From Heliocybe sulcata (lineage: Eukaryota > Basidiomycota > Agaricomycetes > Gloeophyllales > Gloeophyllaceae): a stretch of 64,000 nt of DNA. The translations under genes and the position numbers were made by a program. The notes beneath the pieces were generated by a model that was not told the origin of the DNA, searched no databases, and worked only from the letters and a program-made list of their open reading frames with translations. Location: the NCBI GenBank assembly GCA_004369045.1, contig ML213526.1:319506-383505 (forward strand). Reading direction: 5' to 3'. How positions within the stretch are numbered: position 1 is the first letter of the stretch; each line of letters starts with the position of its first letter. Of the stretch, positions 46,001-57,313 are shown one piece after another.

Positions 46001-46705
46001 TAAACAAGGTCCACTCGAGCACGAGTTGGAACGCGCAACTCCGTGTCAATAAATCTGAACCTTCAACGTTTCAACCTTCTTCTTATAATCGGGTACTTAT
46101 CCTCCGACTGAGCGTTGGCCTTGTGACATTGTGACCGGTCCCGCCGGCCCCGTGATATGTGACGTCATGCAAGTATGTTCGAATGCGACGCATAATTTAG
46201 CAGTATGCAACTACAGTACAGTTGTTGCGCTGCAGAAACTAGTAGATTCTCACTTCATTGCCTCCGCATCCTGCCACTCACGGAAGACCAATGTAGCGCG
46301 CTACAGACCACGGCTAACTGGATATTTGACTCTCTCAGCACCTCACTCAGCAGCGCTAACGTTGATCTGCGACAGCCCTGTTCAGTCGCTTCTACGTGCT
46401 TGGACGTATCTCTACAACCTCACTCCATAAGCATCTCTCGGCTTCGGGAGTTCGGACCCCTGCGCTTGTGGCTTCAACTAAGCGCAAACTCTGATGGCTT
46501 TACAACCAGTGCCGATGGTACTTATTCTTGAGAACCAAAGAGGAAAATCACCTCAACTCGCTGTTGAACTGCAATGTTGACTAAGCTCGCTGTCTGCTGC
46601 TCCCATGTCGCTGTTCCCGTCTGCTGATCCTCCTGTTCTGATAGGTCTCTTGGTCGGCACAGGCTCGTGTTGGATGGCTGGGTTGTAGTCATGCGGCTAC
46701 TGCGG
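46001..46705. other. Intergenic
   Basis: No gene seen. Bases 46440-46550 weakly resemble 43195-43285 (phrase TATTCTTGAGAA), extending the repeat similarity leftward. Confidence 0.45.
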
Positions 46706-46920
46706 GTCTATATATCAACCCATTTTCGTTCTTATACGTTGCTGGTAAGCTCATCGCTGCCTCGTGAATTGACTACGCTGATAGCGACCTTCTAGGGAAC
46801 TGGCAAAGTTTGCAATATGGGATTCCCGGATCCTCTCCTGTATTGCTGAGAACAGTCGGCGATCAGACCTGACACTAGTTGTGCGTGCTGACGATCCCAC
46901 CCTGTCACCGGGAATAGTCC
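46706..46920 (+). repeat. Direct repeat unit, copy 2
   Basis: Second copy of the 43351-43547 unit, in the same orientation. Here it abuts the membrane-protein tail remnant at 46972-47120 instead of a whole gene. Confidence 0.8.
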
Positions 46921-46971
46921 ATTCCTCTTATACCTTGACCCCTTCGTACGATGGGCCCCCTCCCGAGACCC

Positions 46972-47120
46972 AGGACCCCTTCAGACGATGGGCCCCCTGG
47001 GGTCGATATCGAACTCGATGTCCTGCACGGCCAATACGATCCAGCCTCGACGGATGGTTTGATAGGTCGTGGAGATAAATCTGGCATGACCGTACTTTGC
47101 GATAGTGTTGTATGAGCCGG
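46972..47120 (+). pseudogene. Last-exon remnant of the membrane-protein gene
   Basis: Nearly the same sequence as 45338-45485, the end of membrane-protein copy 2 (both read GGTTTGATAGGTCGTGGAGA near the end). The gene body between the repeat unit and this tail is missing, so it is a third, internally deleted copy. Confidence 0.82.
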
Positions 47121-48022
47121 TTTGGTACTATGGAATGACATTTGAGCATGGACAGTTTAATGCGATTCACTTTCGTAGTGGCCACTTTGTGGTCAATACA
47201 TCGCCTCAACGTCTTGAATATTTGAATATCCATCTATATACGTCTTGCCACCGGCTAGCCACCGGCGGCAGCCCCTGATCGATATCGGTGACGCATTTGC
47301 TATGAGGCCTATTCACCCTGCGTTTATGGGCCGTAACCTCGTTTATCGTTCCGGATCCGAAAAGTAATGTCTGGCAAAGTCTAGTGGCATCGTCCTTCTT
47401 ATTCTGGTTAAATCTACAGCGCGGCGCCCTTTACGTAGGTCCTCAAAATCTACTGAAGTAGCAACAATCTGGGCCCTATCCATATGTATTGCAAAGCTTA
47501 TTCGTACCATGAGGTCTTCTTATTGATGGTTCCTCTCTTTTGTTTAGCGGTACATGCAATGGCTCGCGACCTGCAGGGTGGACTTCCCTTTTCAAAGAAG
47601 AATGCTATAGCTACGTACCACCTTTGCAAAGGTTTTCCCGGGCGTACGATAGGATCGGGATGCGCGGGGCGAATCGAGGATGATATTCTACCGGCGTCCG
47701 TACGGACCAATCCATTTCGGGAGCTTGACCGCGGTGGAAGGTTCCATTTCGTACCGCAACTGTTTGCCAGAGGTATCCATCCCACCTCATGTTACAGCAG
47801 TAAATGACGCCAATTGTGAGCTGACAATCTAGTCTAATAGCGGGTATGATACCCTCGGATTGCTTTTCCACGGATACGCGACATACCGAGTATGGCTCGC
47901 CCCGCCGATCGGTCTCAGAGTACCTGGAACCCCTAAATCTCACTATACGAATCCATGATCTATAATGAATCTCTTTCCGTGCTCCTGGACGACCCACCTT
48001 GCTGTTGCTCCAGCTACCAGCA
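47121..48022. other. Intergenic
   Basis: No gene recognised. Small frames on both strands around 47.5-48.0 kb overlap each other and lack family-like features. Confidence 0.4.
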
Positions 48023-49916
48023 ATGTCTCCAATGACAGCCAAAGTAAGTACTCCACCGGACTACTTAGACTTCGTGTGCGACGCTAATCCCGATCGTATT
48101 CAAAGGCACCCTGTACGATTGATATCGTAGTCGTGGGCGGAGGTATTGCTGGCCTGGCTTGCGCCGTGGGGCTTGGACTCGCTGGTCACCGAGTGACAGT
48201 GCTAGAGGAGGACGACAGCGTCGAGAATGTATGCGTACCGACTCTTCCTTATACCGTCGTCCAGTTTTAACAGCTTCGATAACCCGCAGGGCATGTCCGG
48301 TTGTCGATCCCCACCAAACATGTCGCGGATCCTCCAGGACCGGTGGCACCTGGGCGACGAACTGGCCAAAATATCAATCACGTCCGAGTCGGCTTTAATC
48401 ACAAAATGTACGCGCTTGTCCGAGTGATTGCTGCTGCGAGTGCGACTGAGGGTGTTTAGATGAGACCGGCGAGGTTCTCGGCCGACATCCCTGGAACGAC
48501 GCGTTGATGCAGCAAACAGGATCAACCTTCAAATGTTTGCACGTAAGCCAGTCCTCTCCTCTCTTAAATCACATCTCGAAACCTCGCTGGTATAGCACGC
48601 CGATCTCCGTAAAATGCTAAGCGACGCCGCAAAGTCGCACGGCGCCACCATCCGCACCAAGTCCAAAGTCGTCTCGATCACCAATGGCAGCTTCGAGGAC
48701 GACGTGAAGCCTTCCGTAACGCTCGCCTCCGGGGAGACGCTCACCGCCGACCTCGTCGTTGGCGCGGATGGACCGGACAGCAGTGTGAAAGAGCTCGTCG
48801 TCGGGAAGGATGATAATCGAGTGCCGATGGGCCTCGTATTGTGGAAGTAAGCAGCCTCAGGATTTTCCGTTCCCGATCAGCAGCCTGAACTGGCGTCTAG
48901 TACGCTGATACCGTGGAGTGATGTGGAGGCAGAACCAGATCTGGCGTATCTTCTTCAGGAAAAAGATGTAAGCAGCTTCCTACGACTCGCGCTTGGTGTA
49001 TTCACCGACCTTCATCCCGGCAGACGATATATATGAGCTATGGAGATAGCCACAGCGTGATCTCATACTATATCGTACGTGTATTCCTATCCTCATGACT
49101 GCTCTGTCACATTATCCTCTTAGAACGGCCCTAGCGGGGAGTACTTTCACATGCACATCTGGACGCCAGACGATGGCACAATGAAAGACCCAGGCCCAGG
49201 CTCCTGGCGCGAGACGTTCCCTACTTCAATGCTTGTAAACGCGCTCGGCACATGCGATCCGCGGTGAGTCTCGTTCTTGGTCCGGCGACATCCTAGCCAT
49301 TTACATTGCTGCTGGACCAGACTAAAGACGTTGGTAAAGTTAGGCAAGCCGCCTACGTTGCTCCGCGTCTCCGAGCAGCTGGAAGTGAAAGATTGGATAT
49401 CAGAGGATTCGCCCGTAGTCCTCATCGGCGAAGCCGCCCACGCTCTCCCAGTACGTCCTCCCTCCCTCATCCTCTCCCGCCCCCTTAACGCCCCCTGAAA
49501 CCCAGGCGGGCTCGACACAACAACACAGCATGGCCATCGGCGACGCGTCCTGCCTCTCCGAGTTCTTCAGCCATCTGCGCTCGCGCGAGCAGATCGGCGC
49601 GCTGCTGGAAGCGTTCGAGGAGGTGCGCCAGCCGCGCATCAACGGGATCCTCCAGACCGAGAGCGGCATCATGCGCTTTATCTCCCAGGGCGGGGAGGAG
49701 CAAGTGGCGCGCGACGATGCGATGAGGAAGAATAGGGAGGCGGGGCGGGGCGCGTTTGACGATACGGATATTTTTGATGCGCTCATGGGCGCGTTTGCGT
49801 ACGATGCTGTGGATGGGGCGGCGGAGTGGTGGGTCAAGTGGGGCGTGCTTAATGAGAGGGTCAGTGGACATGTCTCTGATGCTCTTAGTGTTGCTGTAGT
49901 GAAGACTATTCATTGA
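48023..49916 (+). CDS. FAD-dependent monooxygenase (salicylate hydroxylase-like)
   Basis: Predicted 464-residue flavoprotein of the aromatic hydroxylase class, which uses NADPH or NADH and oxygen to hydroxylate a substrate bound near FAD. Ten exons: 48023-48043, 48106-48228, 48290-48407, 48460-48542, 48596-48846, 48901-48967, 49024-49074, 49124-49263, 49321-49450 and 49506-49916. Motifs: the dinucleotide fold VVVGGGIAGLACAVGLGLAG, the D-G motif in VVGADGPDSSVKELV and the second FAD contact in VVLIGEAAHALP (E in place of the usual D). The central part is shorter than in salicylate hydroxylases with intact partners. Substrate unknown. No pathway partners lie beside it; the SDR and chorismate mutase are over 10 kb away. 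Confidence 0.88.
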
Positions 49917-50639
49917 TAGAAAAACGGGGTGCCGGAGGAGTTGGAGGTCGTGGTTATCGAGTCGTGATTTGGATACCCGGGTGTGGTTTATGTATTAGGT
50001 TTGGATTTAGTGTAGTATGGGTACGCGCGGATGACGCGGATGACATGTCTTGAAGGGTGCAGCCGCATGGATTGAATAGCAACTGCCGGGGCGAATGTGA
50101 GTAAAAGATATTCACGTTCGAGTCCGCACTTCCTTGTCAACCGATTTCGGGAGGCAGAGCAACTAGTCTTATGACCGACCCTTGGCAGCAGAGCTTGACA
50201 AATGCTAATACGGCAGTGCAGATCGTACTTAGTTTGGCGCTCGAAATCGGTATCCACGAACGCGCCCTCTGCTACGCACATGCTGCACGGACCCAGCGAA
50301 GCCACGTCGAGATGCTCCCCTGGCCTGACCTCAGTCTCGAGCCTACTAGAAGTCACACATATTCATGCGAAGCGTACACGGCGAGACTGACGTTCATAGT
50401 ACACCCGGGGTTCTATGAATAGTCTCGTGAGGACATCAATATCGTGTCCGGGGATCTGCATCTCGATAGGCCAAAGTGGAACTCCACTTTGACATGGCGT
50501 CGCGTCGACAGTTCCTGAGGCCTGCGCACGTGACCGGTTCTCAGTAGTGCACAACGCCACAGCGCGCGATGGACGCGGATTTCCGGCATGCAGGATGCGA
50601 GTCTAAAACTGCGATATGAAGCTGGCACCGATCCTCAGC
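49917..50639. other. Intergenic
   Basis: Nothing recognised; short frames only. Confidence 0.4.
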
Positions 50640-50975
50640 AGGGCGGTTCAAAAGATATCGGATAGCAGGATAGAATACAAAGACGGGGATCCTACCTCCC
50701 TTCTCCAGGAAACACCAAACCCCAAAACCGCACATAACACGAGTACCACCACAAACCTCACTCTCGTCATATCCACGGAACCCATCCCCGTCATGATCAC
50801 CGCCAAGCCGCAGCTGCTTGCCCAATGGCCATCCCGACCTCCCGAGATCAAGCGGCCGAGTGCCCAAGTACGAGATCGTGCACTTGTGCGGCAGCGCGCA
50901 GGCTTTTGGGGAGGAGTTCCCGAGGGTGATGAAGGGTGAGAGCTGCGCCGTGTCGAGCGGGCTCGAAGTCAGGTG
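50640..50975 (+). pseudogene. Detached 5' copy of the small gene at 60.1-60.6 kb
   Basis: Bases from 50769 read STEPIPVMITAKPQLLA and, after frame changes, KYEIVHLCGSAQAFGEEFPR and VMKGESCAVSSG, matching exon 1 of the minus-strand gene 60082-60556 (STEPIPVIITGKPQLVA, KYEIAHFCFSAEAFEEEFPR). About 120 bp upstream (phrase AATACAAAGACGG) also match that gene's promoter. The position of its start codon holds ATA, frames shift within the copy, and exon 2 is absent. Confidence 0.78.
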
Positions 50976-51303
50976 GGCGACGAGACTCGCTATATCGCGA
51001 ACGAGGAGTGAGGCGAGGTGCCGGTGAAGGGTCGCGATCAGAGCAGGTGGGTATATATGTTAAAGAGCGTCGGGGAGAGTACCTGAGAGAAAACCAGAGT
51101 CTCAGAAGCCTGTGAATAACACAGCGGGATAAGCACAATATCGCCCTCTGAAAAGTTGGAGTGAGTACGTACGCCTTTCTCTGTGTCACATTGGGTTCGA
51201 CATGTCACGTGACCACGCTCATCCGTGACTTCAAGAACCTAGTAGTTCTCGAGCCTATTACCTAACTCTAACACGACACTCAACCAAGGAGCAATACATA
51301 CTA
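50976..51303. other. Intergenic
   Basis: No gene seen; promoter side of the small gene at 51304. Confidence 0.4.
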
Positions 51304-51795
51304 ATGGACCCTCCAGTATGTGCCGGCTGATTCGTTTTCAGCACGCGGACTAACGCGCAGATAAAGGCAGACGAAGGCCAACGTCAGGCGTACGAGCGCG
51401 CCGTCGCTTGCTACCCGAAGGGAGATATTCACAAAGATCTCCAACCCGACGGAAAACACACAATGCACTACGGCATCCCCATCAGCGAAGAAATACTCAA
51501 CCTCATCGCCGACGGGTTCAAGCTCAAGAGCCGCTTCGGCGGCCCCGGGTTTCAGCGCTTCCGCCAGTTATCGCGGAAGCTCAGGAAAGCGAGCGGCGTC
51601 AAGGCTATTGAGATCAAGGTGGTGATGGCAAAGGAACGACTCGATTTGATGTGGATGGTCGTTGTTGCGGTTAATACCAAGGAGAGCCTGGAGAATATCG
51701 CGCCGGCGGGTAAGATTGAGAGGCTCCGCGCGTGCTTGCCGCCCCCGCCCGTCACGATGGAGCTGGGGTGGTTCGAGAGGATGTGCCAACACTAG
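51304..51795 (+). CDS. Small hypothetical protein
   Basis: Predicted 148-residue protein, exons 51304-51315 and 51361-51795 with a 45-nt intron. No family is recognised. The sequence is soluble and basic in the middle (FRQLSRKLRKASGVKAIEIK) with a short hydrophobic strand (LDLMWMVVVAVNTKES), and ends PPPVTMELGWFERMCQH. The first exon supplies only M-D-P-P. A real gene is supported by codon-like composition and by a degenerate inverted relative at 54470-54640, which preserves the same order of segments. Function unknown. Confidence 0.65.
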
Positions 51796-52739
51796 TCCTG
51801 TATAAAGGTCGGAGATTGGATGGGATATGAGCGATTGTGTTGAGGGGAGATGCTGGGAGGCATAATGTCGTACTATGTCGCGTACAATGACGACGGAATC
51901 TGCTTGATATGCGAACGAACGGAGAAGGCAGCTGCTACCCAATAGCGACAACTGGAGAGGCGAGGAGAGGGGCGGGAGCACCATAAACGCGAGAATAAAC
52001 GATACCGCGCAATGCCACGCAACGAGGACATAGCGCGGTCGTTTTTGTCCTTCGGTCCATGCCACAATGTTGAGAGGGGGTCATCAGGAATAGAGCAGAA
52101 ACCCAGTACAGCGCTGGGGACAGGGTCAGATTGCTTGATCCGCCCACAAGCAGAAGATGGTGACATAGCCCGTAGAAAGAGCACGCCGAGGGAATGGGCC
52201 ACGAGAAAGTTAACCGATGTGAACGGCGGAGCTATTATGCCGTACTCAGTGATGCATGCCGCGCTCCCGGTGAGGTACACGTACAGCATGAGCCGTGCAA
52301 TCCATCGTCAAGGGAAATAGGTACACAGATCTCCTAGGGACGACGAGGATAGGCGGGTGTTTCATGAGCTGGAATAGACGACCCTGCCTGTGAGGTGCGC
52401 GGAGAGTCTTGAGCCGGGAGACATGGATGTATGGCAAGGGGATCCATGCAAGCTCAGGATTTCGCTGGGAGATCAAAGTAAAATCGATCCTACCCGTCGA
52501 AGGAACCGGAGACTGACTGTGAGGGAAGTAGCTGTTGGGGCAGGACGGAGCAGCGAGGAGTCGAGGACCAAGCGATCGACAAAACCATCAGTGGCAGTTC
52601 ATCGATGTCAGGCACACTCAGATTAGATTAGATATACTTCGACCTCACTGGGTAGGACACCCTCCCATTAATACAAGTCCTATTCAATATACCTTACACA
52701 TACAGTACAAATACACATTAATACCAATAAACACCCTTC
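51796..52739. other. Intergenic
   Basis: About 0.9 kb between convergent genes; nothing assigned. Confidence 0.4.
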
Positions 52740-53675
52740 TCACCCCTCCTTCCCATGCACAACCCCCACATTCCCAAACTCCCCACTCGGCCACCGCCGA
52801 TTCTCATTCGTCCCCGGCACCCTCCTCTGCCCCTCCTCCCCAACCGTCACGCTCCCCTTCCTCGCCGGCGTCTCCGCCGCCCCGCTCCCGGCGAGCTTCG
52901 CCTTCTCGTATCCCTCCGGCCCGCCCGAGTCCAGCGCGAGATGCGCCTCTTTCTGCTTCTGCGTGCGCCCGGCCTTAGGCGAGTCAGGAGCGGACGCGGA
53001 CGTGGAGAACGCCCGGCGCGCGTGGCCTTCCCACTGGCTCGGAGCGGGGGAGGCGGTCTGTGTCTTTACCGTGTCCCCGAGTGCCGCACCCACCCCGGGC
53101 CCAGTACTCCCCACCGCCGACAGCCCCTCCCACTGCCCCTCCCTCAATCCCGTACCCTCCCCCACCCGTCCCACACTCCCCTCATCATCCGGCATATACC
53201 TGCTCGCGCTCGCCCCGCCCACCTGCTCCACGAACCCCACCTGCTCCCGATTCCCGCTCCCCATCCCCTCCGGCTTGATCTGCGCCTCCGTATGCGCAGA
53301 CGCCGCATCGAGCGGGAGCGCGTGCGACCTGGCGTGCACGCCCGCGCGGACGGACTCTGTCTGCACGTCCTGAGGGGACTGGTTCGTCGACGGGCTGGCG
53401 GCGTGCCCTTGCGAGACGGAGGCGTCCTGCCCGCCGCGCGTGACGGTCTTGTTGGTGTGCCCGGTCTGAGCGGGCGCGCTCGTGTGGATACCCCGCGTCC
53501 CGGAGTTCATGTACCCCGCGCTCACGCTTGCCCCGCGGATCCCGACGCCGCTAGTGCTGGTGGTGAGAGCCCGGGGCTTGTATTGCGCGTTCGCAGCGAG
53601 GACTTGTGCAGATTGGGGCGTTTGAAGCGCGCGGGTGGACTGGGAGCGGAGGGGGACGCGGGTGAGCGGGCGCAT
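52740..53675 (-). CDS. Hypothetical protein, possibly mitochondrial
   Basis: Single open frame of 311 residues with an ATG at 53675. The N-terminus MRPLTRVPLRSQSTRALQTP is basic, Ser/Thr-rich and lacks acids, as in mitochondrial presequences, and the segments RGIHTSAPAQ and RRAFSTSASAP resemble presequence-end motifs. The rest is low-complexity, rich in Gly, Ser and Ala, with no domain I recognise. The opposite strand also has a frame of about 310 codons over the same bases, but it is a Pro/Arg-rich reading typical of a GC-rich shadow, so I prefer this strand. Confidence is limited by the absence of introns and known relatives. Confidence 0.6.
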   Translation of the reverse strand: MRPLTRVPLRSQSTRALQTPQSAQVLAANAQYKPRALTTSTSGVGIRGASVSAGYMNSGTRGIHTSAPAQTGHTNKTVTRGGQDASVSQGHAASPSTNQSPQDVQTESVRAGVHARSHALPLDAASAHTEAQIKPEGMGSGNREQVGFVEQVGGASASRYMPDDEGSVGRVGEGTGLREGQWEGLSAVGSTGPGVGAALGDTVKTQTASPAPSQWEGHARRAFSTSASAPDSPKAGRTQKQKEAHLALDSGGPEGYEKAKLAGSGAAETPARKGSVTVGEEGQRRVPGTNENRRWPSGEFGNVGVVHGKEG

Positions 53676-54469
53676 GGTTGTATATGATAAGAGTCTAGGA
53701 GGATGTGGTTGGAGACGACGGGAGCTTGGTTATAGGCCATGGCGAATCGTCGGGTGGATGACCGTTGTTTCCTTGCGGGTGACGTCAGGCGCGTCGTATT
53801 GCGATCTTCCCTTTTTGGTTGGCGGCTTTGTGGCGCTTCCCTCTAGTTCTCATCCCAGTTGACCGCCGCCTTATGTGAGTCTCTCGCCTGTAGTTGACTA
53901 TCCGCGGCTCGCCCTGCACCGATGGCCCCATCCGCCAAGCTCTCTATAACCCCTTACACTCCGGCCCTGGGAGCGAGTTGCATCGACTCCTTCTTGTACT
54001 CATCCATGCTTTGGACCGCTCGACATCTCGATCTCAGATTCCATCGCGTGAAGTGTCCAGGTTGCTTTCTCCAGATCTGCTCATCTGATCGCTTCCCTAT
54101 CCTATAACCTAGCTTCTTCCGTCGCAGTCATTTCGTTGAGATCTCCTAGCGAAAGTCGCGTGCAGAATGATGTACGAAGGCTTGGATGGGCTACTACCTT
54201 TCATCCATCTCTCGGCCCCGCCCAAGTAACAGCCACCTATCCTCATCCTCGTCGACTTTCTGTATACCTCGGAGCTCGGGGACCCTCCTCAACCCAGAGC
54301 CCGTGGAGCTGTTACTCCTTCCTCTGCTGTTCTTCCTCGTCAATCCTTTTTCTGTGACGACGTTATCTATCCCTGCTTCTCCTCTACATCCACCCCGCTC
54401 TATAATACTACTCTCACGCTCTGGCCTATACACGCGTCTGTGGTACTTTAAGTGTGCAAGCTACTTTCG
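53676..54469. other. Intergenic
   Basis: No gene accepted. A 73-codon frame at 54136 has no support. Confidence 0.4.
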
Positions 54470-54640
54470 TCAAGGCAAGCACTCGAAATATTATCCTCTG
54501 GTGCGATGTTCTTCAGGCTCTGCTTGGTATTGACCGCGACGACGACAGTCGAGTTCGTTCTTTGACGAGCACCACTTTGATCTCTATGGGCTTTCCTGAG
54601 CTTCAGCGCCACATTGCGGAAGCGGTGAAACCCGGGGCGA
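54470..54640 (-). pseudogene. Degenerate copy of the small gene at 51.3 kb
   Basis: Read leftward, the bases align with the middle of the gene at 51304-51795. Shared phrases in order include GGTTTCA-CGCTTCCGC, AAGCTCAGGAAAGC, GAGATCAA-GTGGTG, GTCGTCG/GTTG-CGGTCAATACCAAG and AGAGCCTG-AGAA. No open frame spans the region and both ends are missing. Confidence 0.7.
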
Positions 54641-55224
54641 GTCTTGAGCTTGAGCTTGAGCCCGCCGACAATACAATCGAGTAGATCTTCCCTGACGAAA
54701 ATTCTAGTTTTCTCGCTCTACTCCTTGCAAACATCTCTCAAGTCCTGGCTCGTACACATGTCTCAGCTTACGTCCTCACTCGCTCCGAGTTAAGCTCTCC
54801 TGCTGATGTATCACGCACACCTCTCTCCGCCTTGGCATGTCTCAAATCCTCGCTCGTACGCATGTCTCCGCTGCTCCTTGGCTACCATCGCGTCTTATCT
54901 GCTCTTCACCTCGCATGACTCCTCAGATTAGGTTGAGCAGGCGCACAGTCTTTCTGCCCTTCTATCCTCCGGAGCTAGCGTTCGTCTTCTCTCCCCAGAC
55001 TCGCCCCTCAGTTCCTTTCCCACTTTGAGGGTCAGAAATCAGCTTCGCTCGGATTGTCGGGAGATATCAGCGTACGAACAGCTGGACCGCCTGAGCTACT
55101 CGGCTGATATGGAAACGACTCTATACGAACCGCGCCCACCTGATCAACACTCCACTTCATTCCGACGCTACTCTCATTTCCCCCCTCTGCCAAGAGCACA
55201 CACACCGCCACCCATACAGGTCCG
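54641..55224. other. Intergenic with small repeats
   Basis: A GAGCTT tandem run lies at 54644-54663. Two related units of about 33 nt (GGCTCGTACACATGTCTC and CGCTCGTACGCATGTCTC) lie near 54735-54770 and 54838-54873. No gene seen. Confidence 0.5.
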
Positions 55225-55844
55225 TCAATCATAGTACGTATACGTCGCAACCACACTCGTAATAGTCTCCGTAGCAGCCCATTCAGTAATCGTAGTAACC
55301 CCACTGTAGATCGTCGTCGTATCTTCGATCGTCGCGACCCCTTGTGTGGTCTTACAAGGCTTACAAAACGCAAACGCATACAGGTCAGTACATGGTTTAT
55401 AGACACACTGGAGGAGAGATAGAGAGAGATGCTGACGTAGTCGACGACGGTGACCGTCGACGTGGCGCTCGGGTTCGGCGGGGGAGTGGGTAACGTGAAG
55501 GGCGGGATGCCGCTCACGTTGAACTCGGTGACATAGAACGTGGATGTCGTGCTGGTGTCAACAATTTATCAGCCCCAAGCGCAGACTGGACATACGCGGA
55601 TGCACCGTACGTCGATGGGACGGATACGGTCTCTGTCACGCTCGCCTGCGTCGTTGTCCAGACGGGTTTGTAGGTGAACGATTGGCATGTCCATGCGGTA
55701 TACGCCCAGGCGGTATATGTCGTCGCTAAAAGAATAGGCGTTATGATCGGTACGCTGCGATCGGACGGATGGCTCACTGATGGCATACCCCAGCGCGGGC
55801 GCGACGAAGGAGGCGAGTATCGACGCTGCAAATGCAACACGCAT
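55225..55844 (-). CDS. Small secreted Thr/Tyr-rich protein (exons uncertain)
   Basis: A signal peptide (MRVAFAASILASFVAPALG, ATG at 55844) is followed, after splicing, by ATTYTAWAYTAWTCQSF, TYKPVWTTTQASVTETVSVP, then STFYVTEFNVSGIPPFTLP, a Pro/Thr stretch, a Cys-containing segment (CVYKPCTDLYAFAFCKPCK) and the ending TTTIYSGVTTITEWAATETI. Supported parts include a donor at 55788 (gtatgc), an intron of about 43 nt ending near 55560 and a last exon ending at the stop at 55225. The first and last junctions need unusually short introns in my reading, so the model is approximate. It looks like a small secreted or cell-wall-bound protein; no enzyme motif is visible. Confidence 0.55.
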
Positions 55845-56683
55845 CTCAGAGGGTTGAAGCCGACATGAGTTTGGTGGATGGGTTTATAGGACACTGGGGA
55901 CCTCTGCGTTGATGATCCAGGTACGCCTTGAGTGTTGGTCTTTGTCACCCAGCTGATTTACACTTTGACAGGCGGGACGGTTGTGCCCCTTTCAGCACGC
56001 AGGACTAGAATAGGCGGGTCAGCCGCTCTCGGGCTTTATACTTTTGTTCGACGGGCTCGGACATCAGCACGTATGGGGTTAATTATTCCTTTGTGCCGCT
56101 GAACATTTCGACGGTTGTGGAATGAGATGCGGCTGGAACCTCTGGTCGACGACGTTGCTTTGCTGTTCGTGTGCCTGATATGCAATGACGGTGAGTCATG
56201 GCTTGGTATTCTGATCCCGGATTCTGTGTCAGCACGATAGTCGAGGTGGGCCTTGCTTTTCCTCGGATACGTTCACCTTCGCAGCCATGTCGGAGCAGTG
56301 GAATGTGGGCAAGGCGACGTTCGAGGACGATGGCTTCCACTGGCTGGGACACCTTGGGGACCCGGAGGGAATTTCGAAGACGGAAGACGAGGACTGTGGC
56401 ACTGGATAGATCTAGGTGCAGAAAAGATGACTCGCTGCTCTGTTTCATGCTGCTGGACATTGTGCCGGCTTTTTGATAATGGCATCGATCATCAGTGGAC
56501 AGCAGTGAACTGTGGCAGCACGGTATTTCGGTCTCTGCGTACGGGCGCTAGTTCACCGCAATGATGTGGCTCGAGCGCTTGAGCATCCGCTGGGCCGTTC
56601 CATCCAACGACTATCACCGTCGTTTTATCACCGCCCTCACGAGCATGTTTCTGTGAGTTCCATCCTAGTGCGAGCAGATTGAC
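55845..56683. other. Intergenic
   Basis: Divergent region between the secreted-protein gene and the MIT-family copy A. Nothing recognised. Confidence 0.4.
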
Positions 56684-57313
56684 ATGACCATTCGCATCAG
56701 GAAACGTGAAAAACGCGTGTCCGAGCCACCTGAAGACTCTATCGAAGAACATGAAGTTACTCTGCCGGCCTCCCTCGTGAGGGCTATGCGACTAGACAGT
56801 CGGTACTCTATCCACACTATGAGCAACTCGACTGCGTCTAGCTTACCTGGTGTGGGACGGACGATGGACAGAGTGATTGGGTATCTTGGTCGCGGTGTGG
56901 AGGCTGGGCTTGCGAGATTGGGGGTGAGGTCTAAGCGGCAGACTTCGCGGGTTTCCAGCCCATGTCGTTCGGTGAGTTCTCTGGGAGGAGCGCCGCGCGT
57001 GCCTGTTCATCTGGAACACCTCCGTCCGGATCCATCGTGAGTTCTCGCCAACATATCTTCATTGCGGGCGTCTAATACCGAGAACTGTGCTAGATCGAGG
57101 TCTGGTGAGGTGATGCCTAATGGTCTGGAATCCCCGTATGATCATAGTTCCAGTCCCAAGAGCACGGGCACAGCTGTGTACGTCGCTATCAGTTCTGCGC
57201 TTCAGAGATGCACATTGTCATTCGACATACAGGAGCAGCCGCACCTCTTTGGTGACTGCCAGCTGCATCTCTTTCGTGACAAATCCAGATCCCGAGAACG
57301 ATGGGAGATATGA
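56684..57313 (+). CDS. MIT-gene paralogue copy A, lacking the MIT domain
   Basis: Two exons (56684-57036 and 57094-57313) give a 190-residue open frame. Its first half (EEHEVTLPASLVRAMRLDSR, YSIHTMSNSTASSLPGVGRT, MDRVIGYLGRGVEAGLARLG) is matched by the tandem neighbour at 58.4-58.6 kb. The second half is Ser-rich and ends in REREWEI-like charged residues without reaching an MIT domain, unlike the neighbour. It is either a truncated protein or a decaying duplicate. Its N-terminal block is intact, whereas the corresponding block of the neighbour carries a 2-nt loss. Confidence 0.55.

Noticed and set aside
34439-49916. Secondary-metabolite gene cluster (chorismate mutase, SDR, monooxygenase)
   Set aside because: No PKS, NRPS, terpene synthase, P450 or transporter is present and the genes are spread out among unrelated genes.
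52755-53687. Plus-strand Pro/Arg-rich frame of 310 codons
   Set aside because: Composition typical of the reverse reading of a Gly/Ser/Ala-rich GC-rich gene; the minus frame has the better start and motifs.
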